Assembly (NCBI GenBank): GCA_021647585.1
Contig: JAKIUK010000002.1
Span: 67,845-131,844, forward strand
From: Methylococcaceae bacterium
GTDB lineage: Bacteria > Pseudomonadota > Gammaproteobacteria > Methylococcales > Methylomonadaceae
Length of the DNA: 64,000 bases
Reading direction: 5' to 3'
Part shown: in pieces, positions 45,064-52,693 of the stretch
Numbering within the stretch: position 1 is the stretch's first letter
How the letters are laid out: every line of letters starts with the position of its first letter
Translations under genes and position numbers: made by a program
The notes under the pieces: generated by a model
Databases searched by the model: none
The model's input: the letters and a program-made list of their open reading frames with translations, nothing else
Told to the model about the DNA's origin: nothing

Positions 45064-45150
45064 GCGGTAAGTTGGGTTTGTAGGTTGTGGGTGAGAAGCG
45101 AACCCCAACATCTTTGCATTACGACAACATGTTGGGTTTCGTACTACTGA
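45061..45150. repeat. GGTAGGTTGGG-family palindromic repeat, copy at cassette 2
   Basis: It shares AACGCGGTAAGTTGGGTTTG, CCAACATCTTTGCATTACGA and ACATGTTGGGTTTCGTAC with 50713-50811 and 51822-51907. Its right arm is replaced after TTTCGTAC by ACTGAGCGGGACGGGGTTTA. The repeat ends just before the toxin fragment of cassette 2. Confidence 0.75.
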
Positions 45151-45383
45151 GCGGGACGGGGTTTATACTTGGGCAGTCCAAACACAACTTGGATGGACTT
45201 GTAAAAACATTAGGTTCTCCTGAAAAGGCATTAGGTGCATTTCAAGACGCGACTCAGGCAGTGGTTAAAAACCAAGGTATTAAAGATGTCTTTGAAACCG
45301 CAGTAAAGGTGGGCGGTGAAACGGTTACTGTTCGTGGAAATGTAATTGATGGTGTTGTCAAGCTAGGTACTGCATTCAAATGA
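45129..45383 (+). pseudogene. Orphan toxin-tip fragment, cassette 2
   Basis: From about 45165 the frame encodes GQSKHNLDGLVKTLGSPEKA, then VFETAVKVGGETVTVRGNVI and KLGTAFK. This is the usual C-terminal end of a class of polymorphic toxin tips (HNL...G...F...T, VGG-VTVRG-V-GVV-IGTAFK). The first dozen residues come from the upstream repeat, so the delivery part is missing. It overlaps its immunity gene by 4 bases (45380-45383). Start at 45129 (or GTG 45087) is uncertain. Confidence 0.65.
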
Positions 45384-45775
45384 ACAATCTTACTAAATTA
45401 GAGAAAGCAGTCCTAGAAATGTTATTAGATGGTGATGATGCCGTCCTAGTATATTTAAAAGCGCAACTAGACTTAGTTCGTGTGGAAAATCGTAAAATGT
45501 CTGGTGCTGGCTTCTTTACTAGCTTTCTTGTCTCCGAAACGTGCAAGATAAGCGCTATGAACTCTAGTTTAAACTTTAAAATTGACGATGTTCATGCAGA
45601 TATAGAGGGGCTAGATTTTGGGGCAGGTTTTTTGTTGTATGTAGAAGATGGTGTGATAAGAATGCTGGAGGCGTATTCGTATGATGAACCTTGGCCAGTT
45701 ACGACTGATAGCTTCGAACTCAGCTATGTAAATGGTGAACGAGACCTCGAAAAACTAAGATCTAGTTGGTCTTAA
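45380..45775 (+). CDS. Predicted immunity protein of cassette 2
   Basis: The intact 131-residue protein starts within the end of the toxin fragment (ATGA overlap). It begins MNNLTKLEKAVLEMLLDGDD, then VLVYLKAQL, GAGFFTSF, DVHADIEGLDFGAGFLLYVE and YSYDEPWP. This is a pattern I recognise from many small proteins that follow toxin tips, although I cannot name the family. It has no signal peptide and is acidic. Keeping an intact immunity gene beside a broken toxin is typical of displaced RHS cassettes. Confidence 0.75.
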   Translation: MNNLTKLEKAVLEMLLDGDDAVLVYLKAQLDLVRVENRKMSGAGFFTSFLVSETCKISAMNSSLNFKIDDVHADIEGLDFGAGFLLYVEDGVIRMLEAYSYDEPWPVTTDSFELSYVNGERDLEKLRSSWS

Positions 45776-45805
45776 CGTGGAAGAGTATGATGTTAATCCT
45801 TATCA

Positions 45806-46020
45806 CCACGGTACGCCGGAACCATGAAGAATTGTAGGTTGGATTAGCGAAGCGTTATCCGACATAAAAGAACGGTGGAAACCTTGATCGATGGCTATAT
45901 TTTTGAGCGAGACGGGGTTTGTAACCCCGTCTCAAACGTTTGAAACTTTATTAACACCAAAAGGTGTATTGGTATGCAAAAAAACATAAACGTTACGAAC
46001 GGGACAAATATCCCGTCCAA
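45806..46020. repeat. 'CCACGGTACGCC' repeat block, copy 2
   Basis: Nearly identical to 44869-45063, with an extra hairpin GAGACGGGG (45909-45917) / CCCCGTCTC (45925-45933). It borders cassette 2 on the right and joins directly to the RAYT leader at 46021. Confidence 0.8.
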
Positions 46021-46277
46021 CACGTAAGGCGAAACCGTGATGGGTCGTAAGTTGGAATAGCGATAGCGTTTTCCGACATGATATACACGATGATTCTTTT
46101 GTTTTCGTTGGATTGGCGGAATGCACTATCGCTTTTCCGCCCTACAAGCTGTTATGGAATATTACCCTATATGGTATGGCAAACTATGATGATTTTTTTT
46201 GATGTGGTGATGGGGTTTTTGTGGGAAATACTATCGCTATTCCACCCAACGGTTTACGACTTACATGATAAGGGGAT
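46021..46277 (+). repeat. RAYT leader with REP hairpin, copy 3 of the CACGTAAGG unit
   Basis: It matches 43972-44241 except for a 13-base deletion (257 versus 270 bases) and a few substitutions. It precedes the RAYT start codon at 46278 and contains the REP-type hairpin TTGGAATAGCGATAGCG...TCCGAC and a second, GGCGGAATGC...CGCTTTTCCGCC. Such REP copies flanking their own RAYT are known as REPtrons. Confidence 0.75.
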
Positions 46278-46853
46278 ATGTCTAACTATTTGCGATACCG
46301 TATTAAAGGCGGGTGTTATTTTTTTACGGTGAATCTGCTGGAAAGGAATAATACCTTGCTGGTTGATCATATTGATTTATTGCGGGAATCGGTACGTTTA
46401 TGTCAACAAAAACGGCCATTTCATATTGATGCCTGGGTGGTGTTACCGGAACATATGCATACGATTTGGACATTACCTGAAGGCGATGATGATTTTTCCA
46501 ATCGGTGGAAAATAATTAAAACGTCGTTTTCAAAAGAATTGCCTAAAAATGAGAGGCGTTCAAAAATAAGAATTAAACGAGGTGAACGTGGCATATGGCA
46601 ACGTCGTTTTTGGGACTAAGCCATGGATGGCTGTAGGTAGAACAATGCAGGAGCAATTGTCGAACATGCTATTCGTGATGACCGGGATTACACCATCCAT
46701 ATGGATTATTTGCATTTTAATCCGGTGAAACACGGCTGGGTTAAATACGTGATTGACTGGCCTTATTCAAGCTTTCATCGCTATGTTAAAAATGGCGTTT
46801 ATGCTGCTGACTGGGCGGGTGGTGATAGTGATGAGAAAGAAATGGGTGAGTAG
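46278..46853 (+). pseudogene. REP-associated tyrosine transposase (RAYT), interrupted
   Basis: The gene starts MSNYLRYRIKGGCYFFTVNL and has the HUH motif HMH in VVLPEHMHTIW and the Tyr region DYLHFNPVKHGWV, so it is a Y1/IS200-like RAYT. A 48-bp insertion (46616-46663) places an in-frame TAA at 46617-46619, after RRFWD. Past the insertion the frame resumes at EHAIRDDRDYTIHMDYLHFN and ends at 46853 in the family's usual place. Removing 48 bases restores W-E-H-A-I-R. RAYTs mobilise REP hairpins. The gene is probably inactive. Confidence 0.88.
46616..46663. mobile_element. 48-bp CATGGATG-linked insertion inside the RAYT gene, copy 2
   Basis: The insertion consists of CTAA, the palindrome-like GCCATGGATGGC (46620-46631) and a 32-base tail (46632-46663) identical to 9557-9588. 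GA occurs on each side, possibly a 2-bp duplication. Its length is a multiple of three but it brings a TAA. The family and mechanism are unknown to me. Confidence 0.7.
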
Positions 46854-47172
46854 GTTGGATAAGCGATAACGTAATCCGACATTGATAATTAAAGATTGAA
46901 AAACCTAAATACAATGGTCATGCTCTTGGCTGGATTGCGGGTTTAATCAAAAATATTGGCATAAGAAAACGCTCGTGGCTGGTTAGCCCGGTAGGTTGGG
47001 TTGAGGAACGAAACCCAACAACCCAGGAAGAACAAAAAATGGGGTCAAGTTTTTCGATGCCGCATTGTTAATTATTCTCGCCGATTTTAGCTGAGTGGAA
47101 CGGGGGTTGTTACCCCGTCCAACCGCTAGACAACGAGCCCAGATTTTAGACACTTTTTTAACAAAAAACCAC
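46854..47172. repeat. REP hairpins and palindrome-family relics downstream of RAYT
   Basis: GTTGGATAAGCGATAACGTAATCCGAC (in part at 46855-46881) is a REP hairpin flanking the RAYT 3' end. At 46990-47021 GGTAGGTTGGGTTGAGGAACG is the left arm of the palindrome family at 51822. Near 47100 ACGGGGGTTGTTACCCCGT makes another hairpin. No gene is seen. Confidence 0.6.
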
Positions 47173-48042
47173 ATGAACAAACTTTATATTCTCACTTTAG
47201 CTTTAACATTATTAAGCTGCCAGGCGCATAAAAATGCAACACTTGACGAGGGTAAGCAGCTTATGGATTCTGCTCACTATGATGAAGCGATTCCCATTAT
47301 CAAGCAATATGCAGAAAGTGGTAACGCTAACGCACAATTTTTACTGTCATTTGCATACGGTAAAGGCTATGGTGTCAACAAGGATATTGAGCAAATGAAA
47401 AAATGGTTGGTTGCTGCTGCCAGCGCCGACAATGCCAAGGCCCAATATGTTTTGGGTAATTTACATGCAATCGGTGCATTTGGTCAGATTCACAAAATGC
47501 GTGCATTTGAATGGTATCAACTGGCTGCCCGCAATGGTCTTGCAGATGCACAATCCGCTTTAGGCTATGCTTATTTTAACGGTTCCGGTGTAAAACAAGA
47601 TTATCCATTAGCTATTAAATGGTATACCCAGGCTGCAGAAGCTGGAATTTCTGAGGCACAGAATACAATAGGCTGGGCTTATCAAAATGGCCTGGGAGTC
47701 AAGCAGGATTTTAAAAAAGCCATTAGCTGGTATCAGTTAGCAGCCCAGCAAGGTAATGTAAATGCAATTAATAATCTGGGGTTAGCCTATGATGAAGGAA
47801 AAGGTGTGCCACAAGACTATAAAAAAGCGGTCAATTGGTGGAAAAAAGCGGTAGCTTCTGGCTATGCCGGTGCACAGAATAATCTTGCCATCGCCTATCA
47901 AAATGGTAAAGGTGTTGAACAGGATTTAGATGAAGCAATCCGTTTATTTCAATTATCGGCTGATCAAGGTAACCCCAGTGCTATGCAAAACCTTAAACAC
48001 CTCAAAGCATTTATTTCTCGATCCAATTCGTCAGATAGATAA
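47173..48042 (+). CDS. Sel1-repeat lipoprotein
   Basis: From the ATG at 47173 the 289-residue protein has a lipoprotein signal (LTLALTLLSC, Cys at about 16) and about six 36-residue Sel1/TPR-like repeats, with motifs such as ALGYAYFNGSGVKQDYPLAI and AQNTIGWAYQNGLGVKQD. Sel1 repeats form alpha-helical solenoids that bind proteins, often at the envelope. An upstream extension in frame runs through a repeat and is rejected. It lies between the RAYT pseudogene and the tandem-duplicated secreted protein; a role in the toxin locus cannot be shown. Confidence 0.9.
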   Translation: MNKLYILTLALTLLSCQAHKNATLDEGKQLMDSAHYDEAIPIIKQYAESGNANAQFLLSFAYGKGYGVNKDIEQMKKWLVAAASADNAKAQYVLGNLHAIGAFGQIHKMRAFEWYQLAARNGLADAQSALGYAYFNGSGVKQDYPLAIKWYTQAAEAGISEAQNTIGWAYQNGLGVKQDFKKAISWYQLAAQQGNVNAINNLGLAYDEGKGVPQDYKKAVNWWKKAVASGYAGAQNNLAIAYQNGKGVEQDLDEAIRLFQLSADQGNPSAMQNLKHLKAFISRSNSSDR

Positions 48043-48101
48043 CGCGGAATCTACTGTTTCCACTTGAGTAACAAATTGTCATTGAATAAACAGGTATCAC
48101 T

Positions 48102-50684
48102 ATGAAAATGCGACTACAACACACTTTAATAACGATCATATTTTTATCCACCAGCTTGCCTGGATATACGGCCACCAGTATTACCTATACCTATAATGCG
48201 GTTGCCCAACTGGAATCGGCAACGCGTTCGGACGGTCCCAGCATTTCATATGCATACGATGCGGTAGATAATTTTACGTCTCAAACAAGTACGACTCCTC
48301 TGGATACTGACAATGACCGGCTATCGAATGCCATTGAAATAGCCTACGGCCTGAATATTAATCTACGCCATACCGACAATGATGATATTTCAGATTACGA
48401 TGAAGTTTGTTACGATGGTAATTGCAGTGCTTACAATCCCTACGACCCTGTCACCAATCCAACAGGTACCGATCTGGATGCCAATAAAACCGATACCGAT
48501 GGTGATGGCTATTCAGATGGATTGGAGATTTCTTTAGCGACCAACCCATTGGATGCTAACAGTATCCCTGCGACGAGCGTCAATGGCGGGAGCTATCGCT
48601 ATACCATTTTGAACCCCGAGCTAATTGGTGCAGAGGCCTGGGTGGTCAGCTTGTCGGACGGCAATATTATCACGGCCGGCAATACTGGCTTTGCGCTCAA
48701 CCGCTATCAACGCGCTAAAATCCCTGCCGGTGTTCTAACTCAAGACCTCGTGGTATCCGGTACCGGGCCTTTTGATATGGGCAGTAGTTCCGATGCAACC
48801 GATGTACCTCCTTCCCGTCGTTTAGCGGGTACTTCTTTTGTTATGCCGCATGTTCGTTTTTCGCATCTGTATTATTTACTTAGCCCGCAAGGGGCTGCAT
48901 CAGTTCAAGTTAATGTCAATGGTCTCATTACTCCACTATCACTTCCCCAAGGCCAGGTTGTTGAATTTGACGCAGGATATGGTACTACAGGGACGACCTT
49001 AATTACCTCTGACCTCCCTATTTTAGTGTCTCATCTGGGTAATGCGGGTGCCAGTTATGTCGATGCTTCGCCAGTACCCCCTGCTGCACTAGAACTATGG
49101 GGTGTAAGGACTACACTTGCAGTTTTAGGTGCATTGGAAGATAACACCATTGTTAATATTTACGCAGATAATGGCAGTCAAATTAGTAATATAAAATTAA
49201 ATGCCGGGCAGCGTTACGTTATAAGTGGCGGGGTTGTCAGCGGAATACAAGGTACCGGTAGTGCTGTGCGGATTCTGGCAAATAAACCGGTGGGTGCTGT
49301 TCAGATTGGTGATTCTGATGGTTCTGAGCAAACTGCTTTTATGCCAACTTCAGTACTCGGGATCCGGTTTGGATTACCAACCAATACACAATATGTAGCT
49401 GTTGTCTGTCCAACGGCTAATACAACGGTCACGTTAAATAGTAGTTTAGTTCCAGCACATCAGATCATCTGTAACGGTAATGGGATGAGCCCAGGCAAAG
49501 CCTATTTTGGATCAACCACCAATGGTATCCATTTTAACGCCGGTGACTATTTAGAATCTGACCACCCTGTGTTTGTCATGTATGAAGATGCACTGACAAA
49601 TGACGAACACAATCTGATGGGGCAAGGTATAGGTTCCCATACCTATACCATCTTAAACCCGAGAATGACAGGTGTTGAAGCCTGGGTTGTCAGCTTGATG
49701 GATGGTAATATTATCACTGCTGGTAATACGGTATTGACACTCAATCAGTATGAGCGTGCTCCCATTCCGGCAGGCATTCTATCACAAAAGATGGTTGTGT
49801 CCGGCACGGGGCCTTTTGATATGGGCAGCAGTACGGATGGCACGGATATGCCATTATCTAATCGTTTAGCAGGTACGGCATTTGTAATGCCACAAGTACG
49901 CTATACACATTTGTATTATTTGTTGAGCTCACAGGGTAATGCCACAGCCCAGATTAATGTAAATGGCGTATTAACATCTTTATCGCTTACCCAGGGCCAA
50001 GTTGTAGAATTTAATGCCGGTTATGATGCTTCTGGAACCGCGTTAATTACTTCGGATATTCCTATCTTAGTGTCTCATCTGGGTAATACAGGAACCAGTA
50101 TATTTGATGCATCACCCGTACCACCTGCTGCTCTAGAATTATGGGGGGTCCGCTCGACAAATGCGATTGTCGGTGCACTGGAAAATAACACGACCGTGAA
50201 TATCTATGCCGATGATGGCAGTCAAGTCAGTAATGTGGTATTAGACGCAGGTCAACGTTATACAATTACTGCCGGTGTCAGTAATGTTCAAGGCACCGGC
50301 AGTGGTTTGCATATTTTGGCTGACAAACCTGTTGGTGCAATTCAGATTGCTGATGCGGATGGCGGTGAGCAAACTGCTTTTTTTCCTACATCTCAGTTAG
50401 GCGATCAGTTTGGTTTACCAACGGCTGCTCAATATATTGCTGTAGTTTGTCCCACTGCCAATACATCGGTCACGTTGTATAATGGTACCAATCCACCACA
50501 GTCTATTTTATGTAATGCCAGCGGTCTAACCCCTGGTAAAGTTTATTTTGGTGCCACAACGAATGGAAGCAATATCAGTGCCTGGAGTTATTTAAAGTCT
50601 GATAAACCCGTCTATGTTATCTATGAGGACGCTATTAGCAATGATGAACATAATCTGATGGGTTCACCGTCAGCCGGTTTGTAA
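48102..50684 (+). CDS. Secreted protein with TSP3-like Ca repeats and two duplicated 350-aa domains
   Basis: The 860-residue protein has a signal peptide (MKMRLQHTLITIIFLSTSLP...), a short YD-repeat-like stretch (SITYTYNAVAQLESAT, ISYAYDAVDNF), thrombospondin type 3-like acidic repeats (DTDNDRLSNAIE, DTDGDGYSDGLE) that should bind calcium, then two tandem domains of about 350 residues. Each starts with TYTILNPRM/RYTILNPEL and contains ILVSHLGN..DASPVPPAALELWGVR and ends with a DEHNLMG segment (first at about 505, second at 853). The domains resemble the IgGFc-binding-protein N-terminal type, but this is only a pattern impression. Likely a cell-surface or secreted adhesin. RHS-like leader links it with the neighbouring RHS gene. 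Confidence 0.85.
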   Translation: MKMRLQHTLITIIFLSTSLPGYTATSITYTYNAVAQLESATRSDGPSISYAYDAVDNFTSQTSTTPLDTDNDRLSNAIEIAYGLNINLRHTDNDDISDYDEVCYDGNCSAYNPYDPVTNPTGTDLDANKTDTDGDGYSDGLEISLATNPLDANSIPATSVNGGSYRYTILNPELIGAEAWVVSLSDGNIITAGNTGFALNRYQRAKIPAGVLTQDLVVSGTGPFDMGSSSDATDVPPSRRLAGTSFVMPHVRFSHLYYLLSPQGAASVQVNVNGLITPLSLPQGQVVEFDAGYGTTGTTLITSDLPILVSHLGNAGASYVDASPVPPAALELWGVRTTLAVLGALEDNTIVNIYADNGSQISNIKLNAGQRYVISGGVVSGIQGTGSAVRILANKPVGAVQIGDSDGSEQTAFMPTSVLGIRFGLPTNTQYVAVVCPTANTTVTLNSSLVPAHQIICNGNGMSPGKAYFGSTTNGIHFNAGDYLESDHPVFVMYEDALTNDEHNLMGQGIGSHTYTILNPRMTGVEAWVVSLMDGNIITAGNTVLTLNQYERAPIPAGILSQKMVVSGTGPFDMGSSTDGTDMPLSNRLAGTAFVMPQVRYTHLYYLLSSQGNATAQINVNGVLTSLSLTQGQVVEFNAGYDASGTALITSDIPILVSHLGNTGTSIFDASPVPPAALELWGVRSTNAIVGALENNTTVNIYADDGSQVSNVVLDAGQRYTITAGVSNVQGTGSGLHILADKPVGAIQIADADGGEQTAFFPTSQLGDQFGLPTAAQYIAVVCPTANTSVTLYNGTNPPQSILCNASGLTPGKVYFGATTNGSNISAWSYLKSDKPVYVIYEDAISNDEHNLMGSPSAGL

Positions 50685-50712
50685 AATCACTCACTGTCTA
50701 TCCTGTTTGGAT

Positions 50713-50811
50713 AACGCGGTAAATTGGATTTGTAGGTTGTGGGTGAGGAATGAACTCCAACATCTTTGCATTACGACAATATGTTGGGTTTCGTACCTCA
50801 ACCCAACCGAG
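50713..50811. repeat. GGTAGGTTGGG-family palindromic repeat, copy at 50.7 kb
   Basis: It shares CCAACATCTTTGCATTACGA, ATGTTGGGTTTCGTACC and CTCAACCCAACC with 51822-51907, but the left arm has drifted (AAATTGGATTTGTAGG). It lies immediately upstream of the membrane-protein/CdiI pair. Confidence 0.75.
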
Positions 50812-50828
50812 CTATGTATGGCGGGATC

Positions 50829-51329
50829 ATGTTCAACTTTCTAACAAACAGTACTTTTAAAATATTATTAACTTCTCTTGTAATTTCAATTATAAATATT
50901 GTTATTATTATGAATACGCCTAGATTAACAGCTATTGATTATGTAGATTCTCAAGACATCTATGAAAAACATAAAGGTGAAATTTTTTATTACGAAGATA
51001 GTAAGCGTGCAGTGGAAGAATACCAAAAAAATTATAATGAAAGAGTTGCTAAATTAAGAGAAATTGAAGGAAGTGGCTTACTCTCTCTACAAACACCTAT
51101 GGTTTTTTTAGCATTTTTACCGTGGGTTGTATTTCCTTTTATGTTTCCTATCATCAAAAAGAAACTCCTATGGGTATTTTTCTTTCCAATACTGTTTTCT
51201 TTATTTGGGATTTTTCCAATAATACAACTAATTGCTATTGCCGTTATTTTAACTTTTAGTTTTTATATAAAAAAACAAATTTGGAAAATCAAATCGCATT
51301 TCAAGCGGTCAGCCAACTTGAAAAATTAA
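50829..51329 (+). CDS. Small membrane protein of unknown function upstream of a CdiI-like gene
   Basis: From the ATG at 50829 the 166-residue product has an N-terminal helix (about 9-27, KILLTSLVISIINIVIIM), a charged segment (about 35-85) and two further hydrophobic helices (about 95-115, 120-145). A longer in-frame reading starts inside the repeat and is not used. Low GC and position between repeats and an immunity gene suggest it belongs to an acquired cassette, as toxin, co-immunity or unrelated cargo. I do not recognise the family. Confidence 0.65.
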   Translation: MFNFLTNSTFKILLTSLVISIINIVIIMNTPRLTAIDYVDSQDIYEKHKGEIFYYEDSKRAVEEYQKNYNERVAKLREIEGSGLLSLQTPMVFLAFLPWVVFPFMFPIIKKKLLWVFFFPILFSLFGIFPIIQLIAIAVILTFSFYIKKQIWKIKSHFKRSANLKN

Positions 51330-51333
51330 AATC

Positions 51334-51738
51334 ATGAAAGATGTCATGAATTACTCACTTGATCAACTTGATGGTAAGCAACTAAATACTTGTGACCTTC
51401 AAAGTGGTTTGATAGAAAGGTGCGAATCAGCAAGGAGGAAAAAATTAAAGGACCTTTCGGCCAGTGAAATAAGAACTTTGATAGGTCAGGCCATTAGTTT
51501 GCAATATATAGTGCCTTTAGGATTACATTATTTAGAAACTGATCTACTGTACTCTGGTAATTTATATACAGGTGATTTGCTTGTATCAATATTAGATGTA
51601 CCCAGTGAATTTTGGCTGAATAATCCTCATCTAAACAATCGTTTGGTAGAAATACTTATATCAGTAGAAGAAATATACCAAACACTCTCTGGGGAGGTTA
51701 TTCCAAAAATACCAAGTTTCACATTTATGAAAGTCTAA
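51334..51738 (+). CDS. CdiI_2-like contact-dependent inhibition immunity protein
   Basis: The 134-residue protein reads SLDQLDGKQLN, CESARRKKLKDLSASEIRTL, IGQAISLQYIVPLGLHYLE, SGNLYTGDLL, matching the CdiI_2 immunity family pattern (SL-ELEG...LR-KPL-EL-ED-R-LIGQ-IGL-YLVPLAL-LE-DPL--GD-Y-GDLL). These bind and block CDI/RHS toxins. No toxin is adjacent except the membrane protein 4 bases upstream, so it is an orphan immunity gene that could protect against neighbours' toxins. Confidence 0.78.
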   Translation: MKDVMNYSLDQLDGKQLNTCDLQSGLIERCESARRKKLKDLSASEIRTLIGQAISLQYIVPLGLHYLETDLLYSGNLYTGDLLVSILDVPSEFWLNNPHLNNRLVEILISVEEIYQTLSGEVIPKIPSFTFMKV

Positions 51739-51821
51739 TTACAAGCAGTTAATCAAAATAAATCAAAGAGTATATCTAGGGGCTACAAGGAAGCAGCCAA
51801 CTTGAATAATTAAATCAACGC

Positions 51822-51907
51822 GGTAGGTTGGGTTGAGGAACGAACCCCAACATCTTTGCATTACGACAACATGTTGGGTTGGGTTTCGTACCTCAACCCA
51901 ACCTACC
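51822..51907. repeat. Best-preserved GGTAGGTTGGG palindrome
   Basis: The arms GGTAGGTTGGGTTGAGG (51822-51838) and CCTCAACCCAACCTACC (51891-51907) pair perfectly over 17 bases, with further partial pairing inward. Partial copies are at 45061, 46990 and 50713. It lies between the CdiI-like gene and a convergent ABC transporter gene and can also act as a transcription terminator. Confidence 0.85.
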
Positions 51908-51928
51908 GAGCTGAGTAACCCCACACCC

Positions 51929-52693
51929 TTAGTTTTTTATCCCAACACCCTTATGTAATAAAAACAGGCTTAAGGCTGTTAAAAATAGAATAAATCCCCC
52001 CGTTATAGCAAAAGCTATCTCTATCTTAATATCTGACACACCTATTAATCCATACCTGAAGGCATTAACCATATATAAAATAGGATTGGCTAATGAAATG
52101 GTCTGCCATAAATCGGGTAACATTGACACCGAATAAAATACCCCGCCTAAATAACTTAAAGGCGTTAACACGAAATTGGGGATAATGGATATATCATCAA
52201 AACTGTCTGCAAATACAGCATTAATAAATCCAGCCAGGGCGAATAATGTCGCCGTTAAAAAATAAACAGCAATAGTCACTCCCAGATGATTCACAGTAAT
52301 GTCTGCAAATAGCATTGATATTCCTGTCACTACAATTCCTACTAATAATCCTCGCGCTATCCCTCCCCCTACATAGCCCGCCAAAATAATCCAGTTCGAA
52401 ACAGGTGCAACCAATAATTCCTCAATATTATGTTGGAATTTAGAGGAATAAAAAGACGAAACTACATTGGCATAAGAATGGCTGATCACCGACATTAAAA
52501 TGATGCCAGGGACAATATAATCCATATAACTCGCCCCGTTTATACTCCCTATTCGGTCGCCAATCAACTTTCCAAAAATCAAAAAATAAAGTGCAGTAGA
52601 TATTGCAGGGGGTAGTAAAGTCTGCGGCCAAATTCTAATAAAGCGGTGTATTTCTTTGTAAATAATGGTGCGAAAAGCGATTGAATTATTCAT
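51929..52693 (-). CDS. ABC-2 type transporter permease
   Basis: The 254-residue protein has about six membrane helices, starts with RTIIYKEIHRFIRIWPQTLL, and has the ABC-2 (YadH-like) pattern SYMDYIVPGIILMSVISHSY and LTPLSYLGGVFYSVSMLP. It is the membrane partner of the ATPase gene overlapping it by 8 bases (52686-52693). YadGH-type exporters have no proven substrate; some related systems export polysaccharides or drugs. Confidence 0.92.
   Translation of the reverse strand: MNNSIAFRTIIYKEIHRFIRIWPQTLLPPAISTALYFLIFGKLIGDRIGSINGASYMDYIVPGIILMSVISHSYANVVSSFYSSKFQHNIEELLVAPVSNWIILAGYVGGGIARGLLVGIVVTGISMLFADITVNHLGVTIAVYFLTATLFALAGFINAVFADSFDDISIIPNFVLTPLSYLGGVFYSVSMLPDLWQTISLANPILYMVNAFRYGLIGVSDIKIEIAFAITGGFILFLTALSLFLLHKGVGIKN

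Noticed and set aside
44556..45111. Two minus-strand ORFs of 110 and 151 residues across the cassettes
   Set aside because: They are antisense to the immunity/tip frames and built from repeat sequence, with no family pattern.
43972..46277. CRISPR-like array
   Set aside because: Repeats are 120-300 bp, irregular, and contain REP hairpins and RAYT leader; no short regular repeats and spacers and no cas genes.
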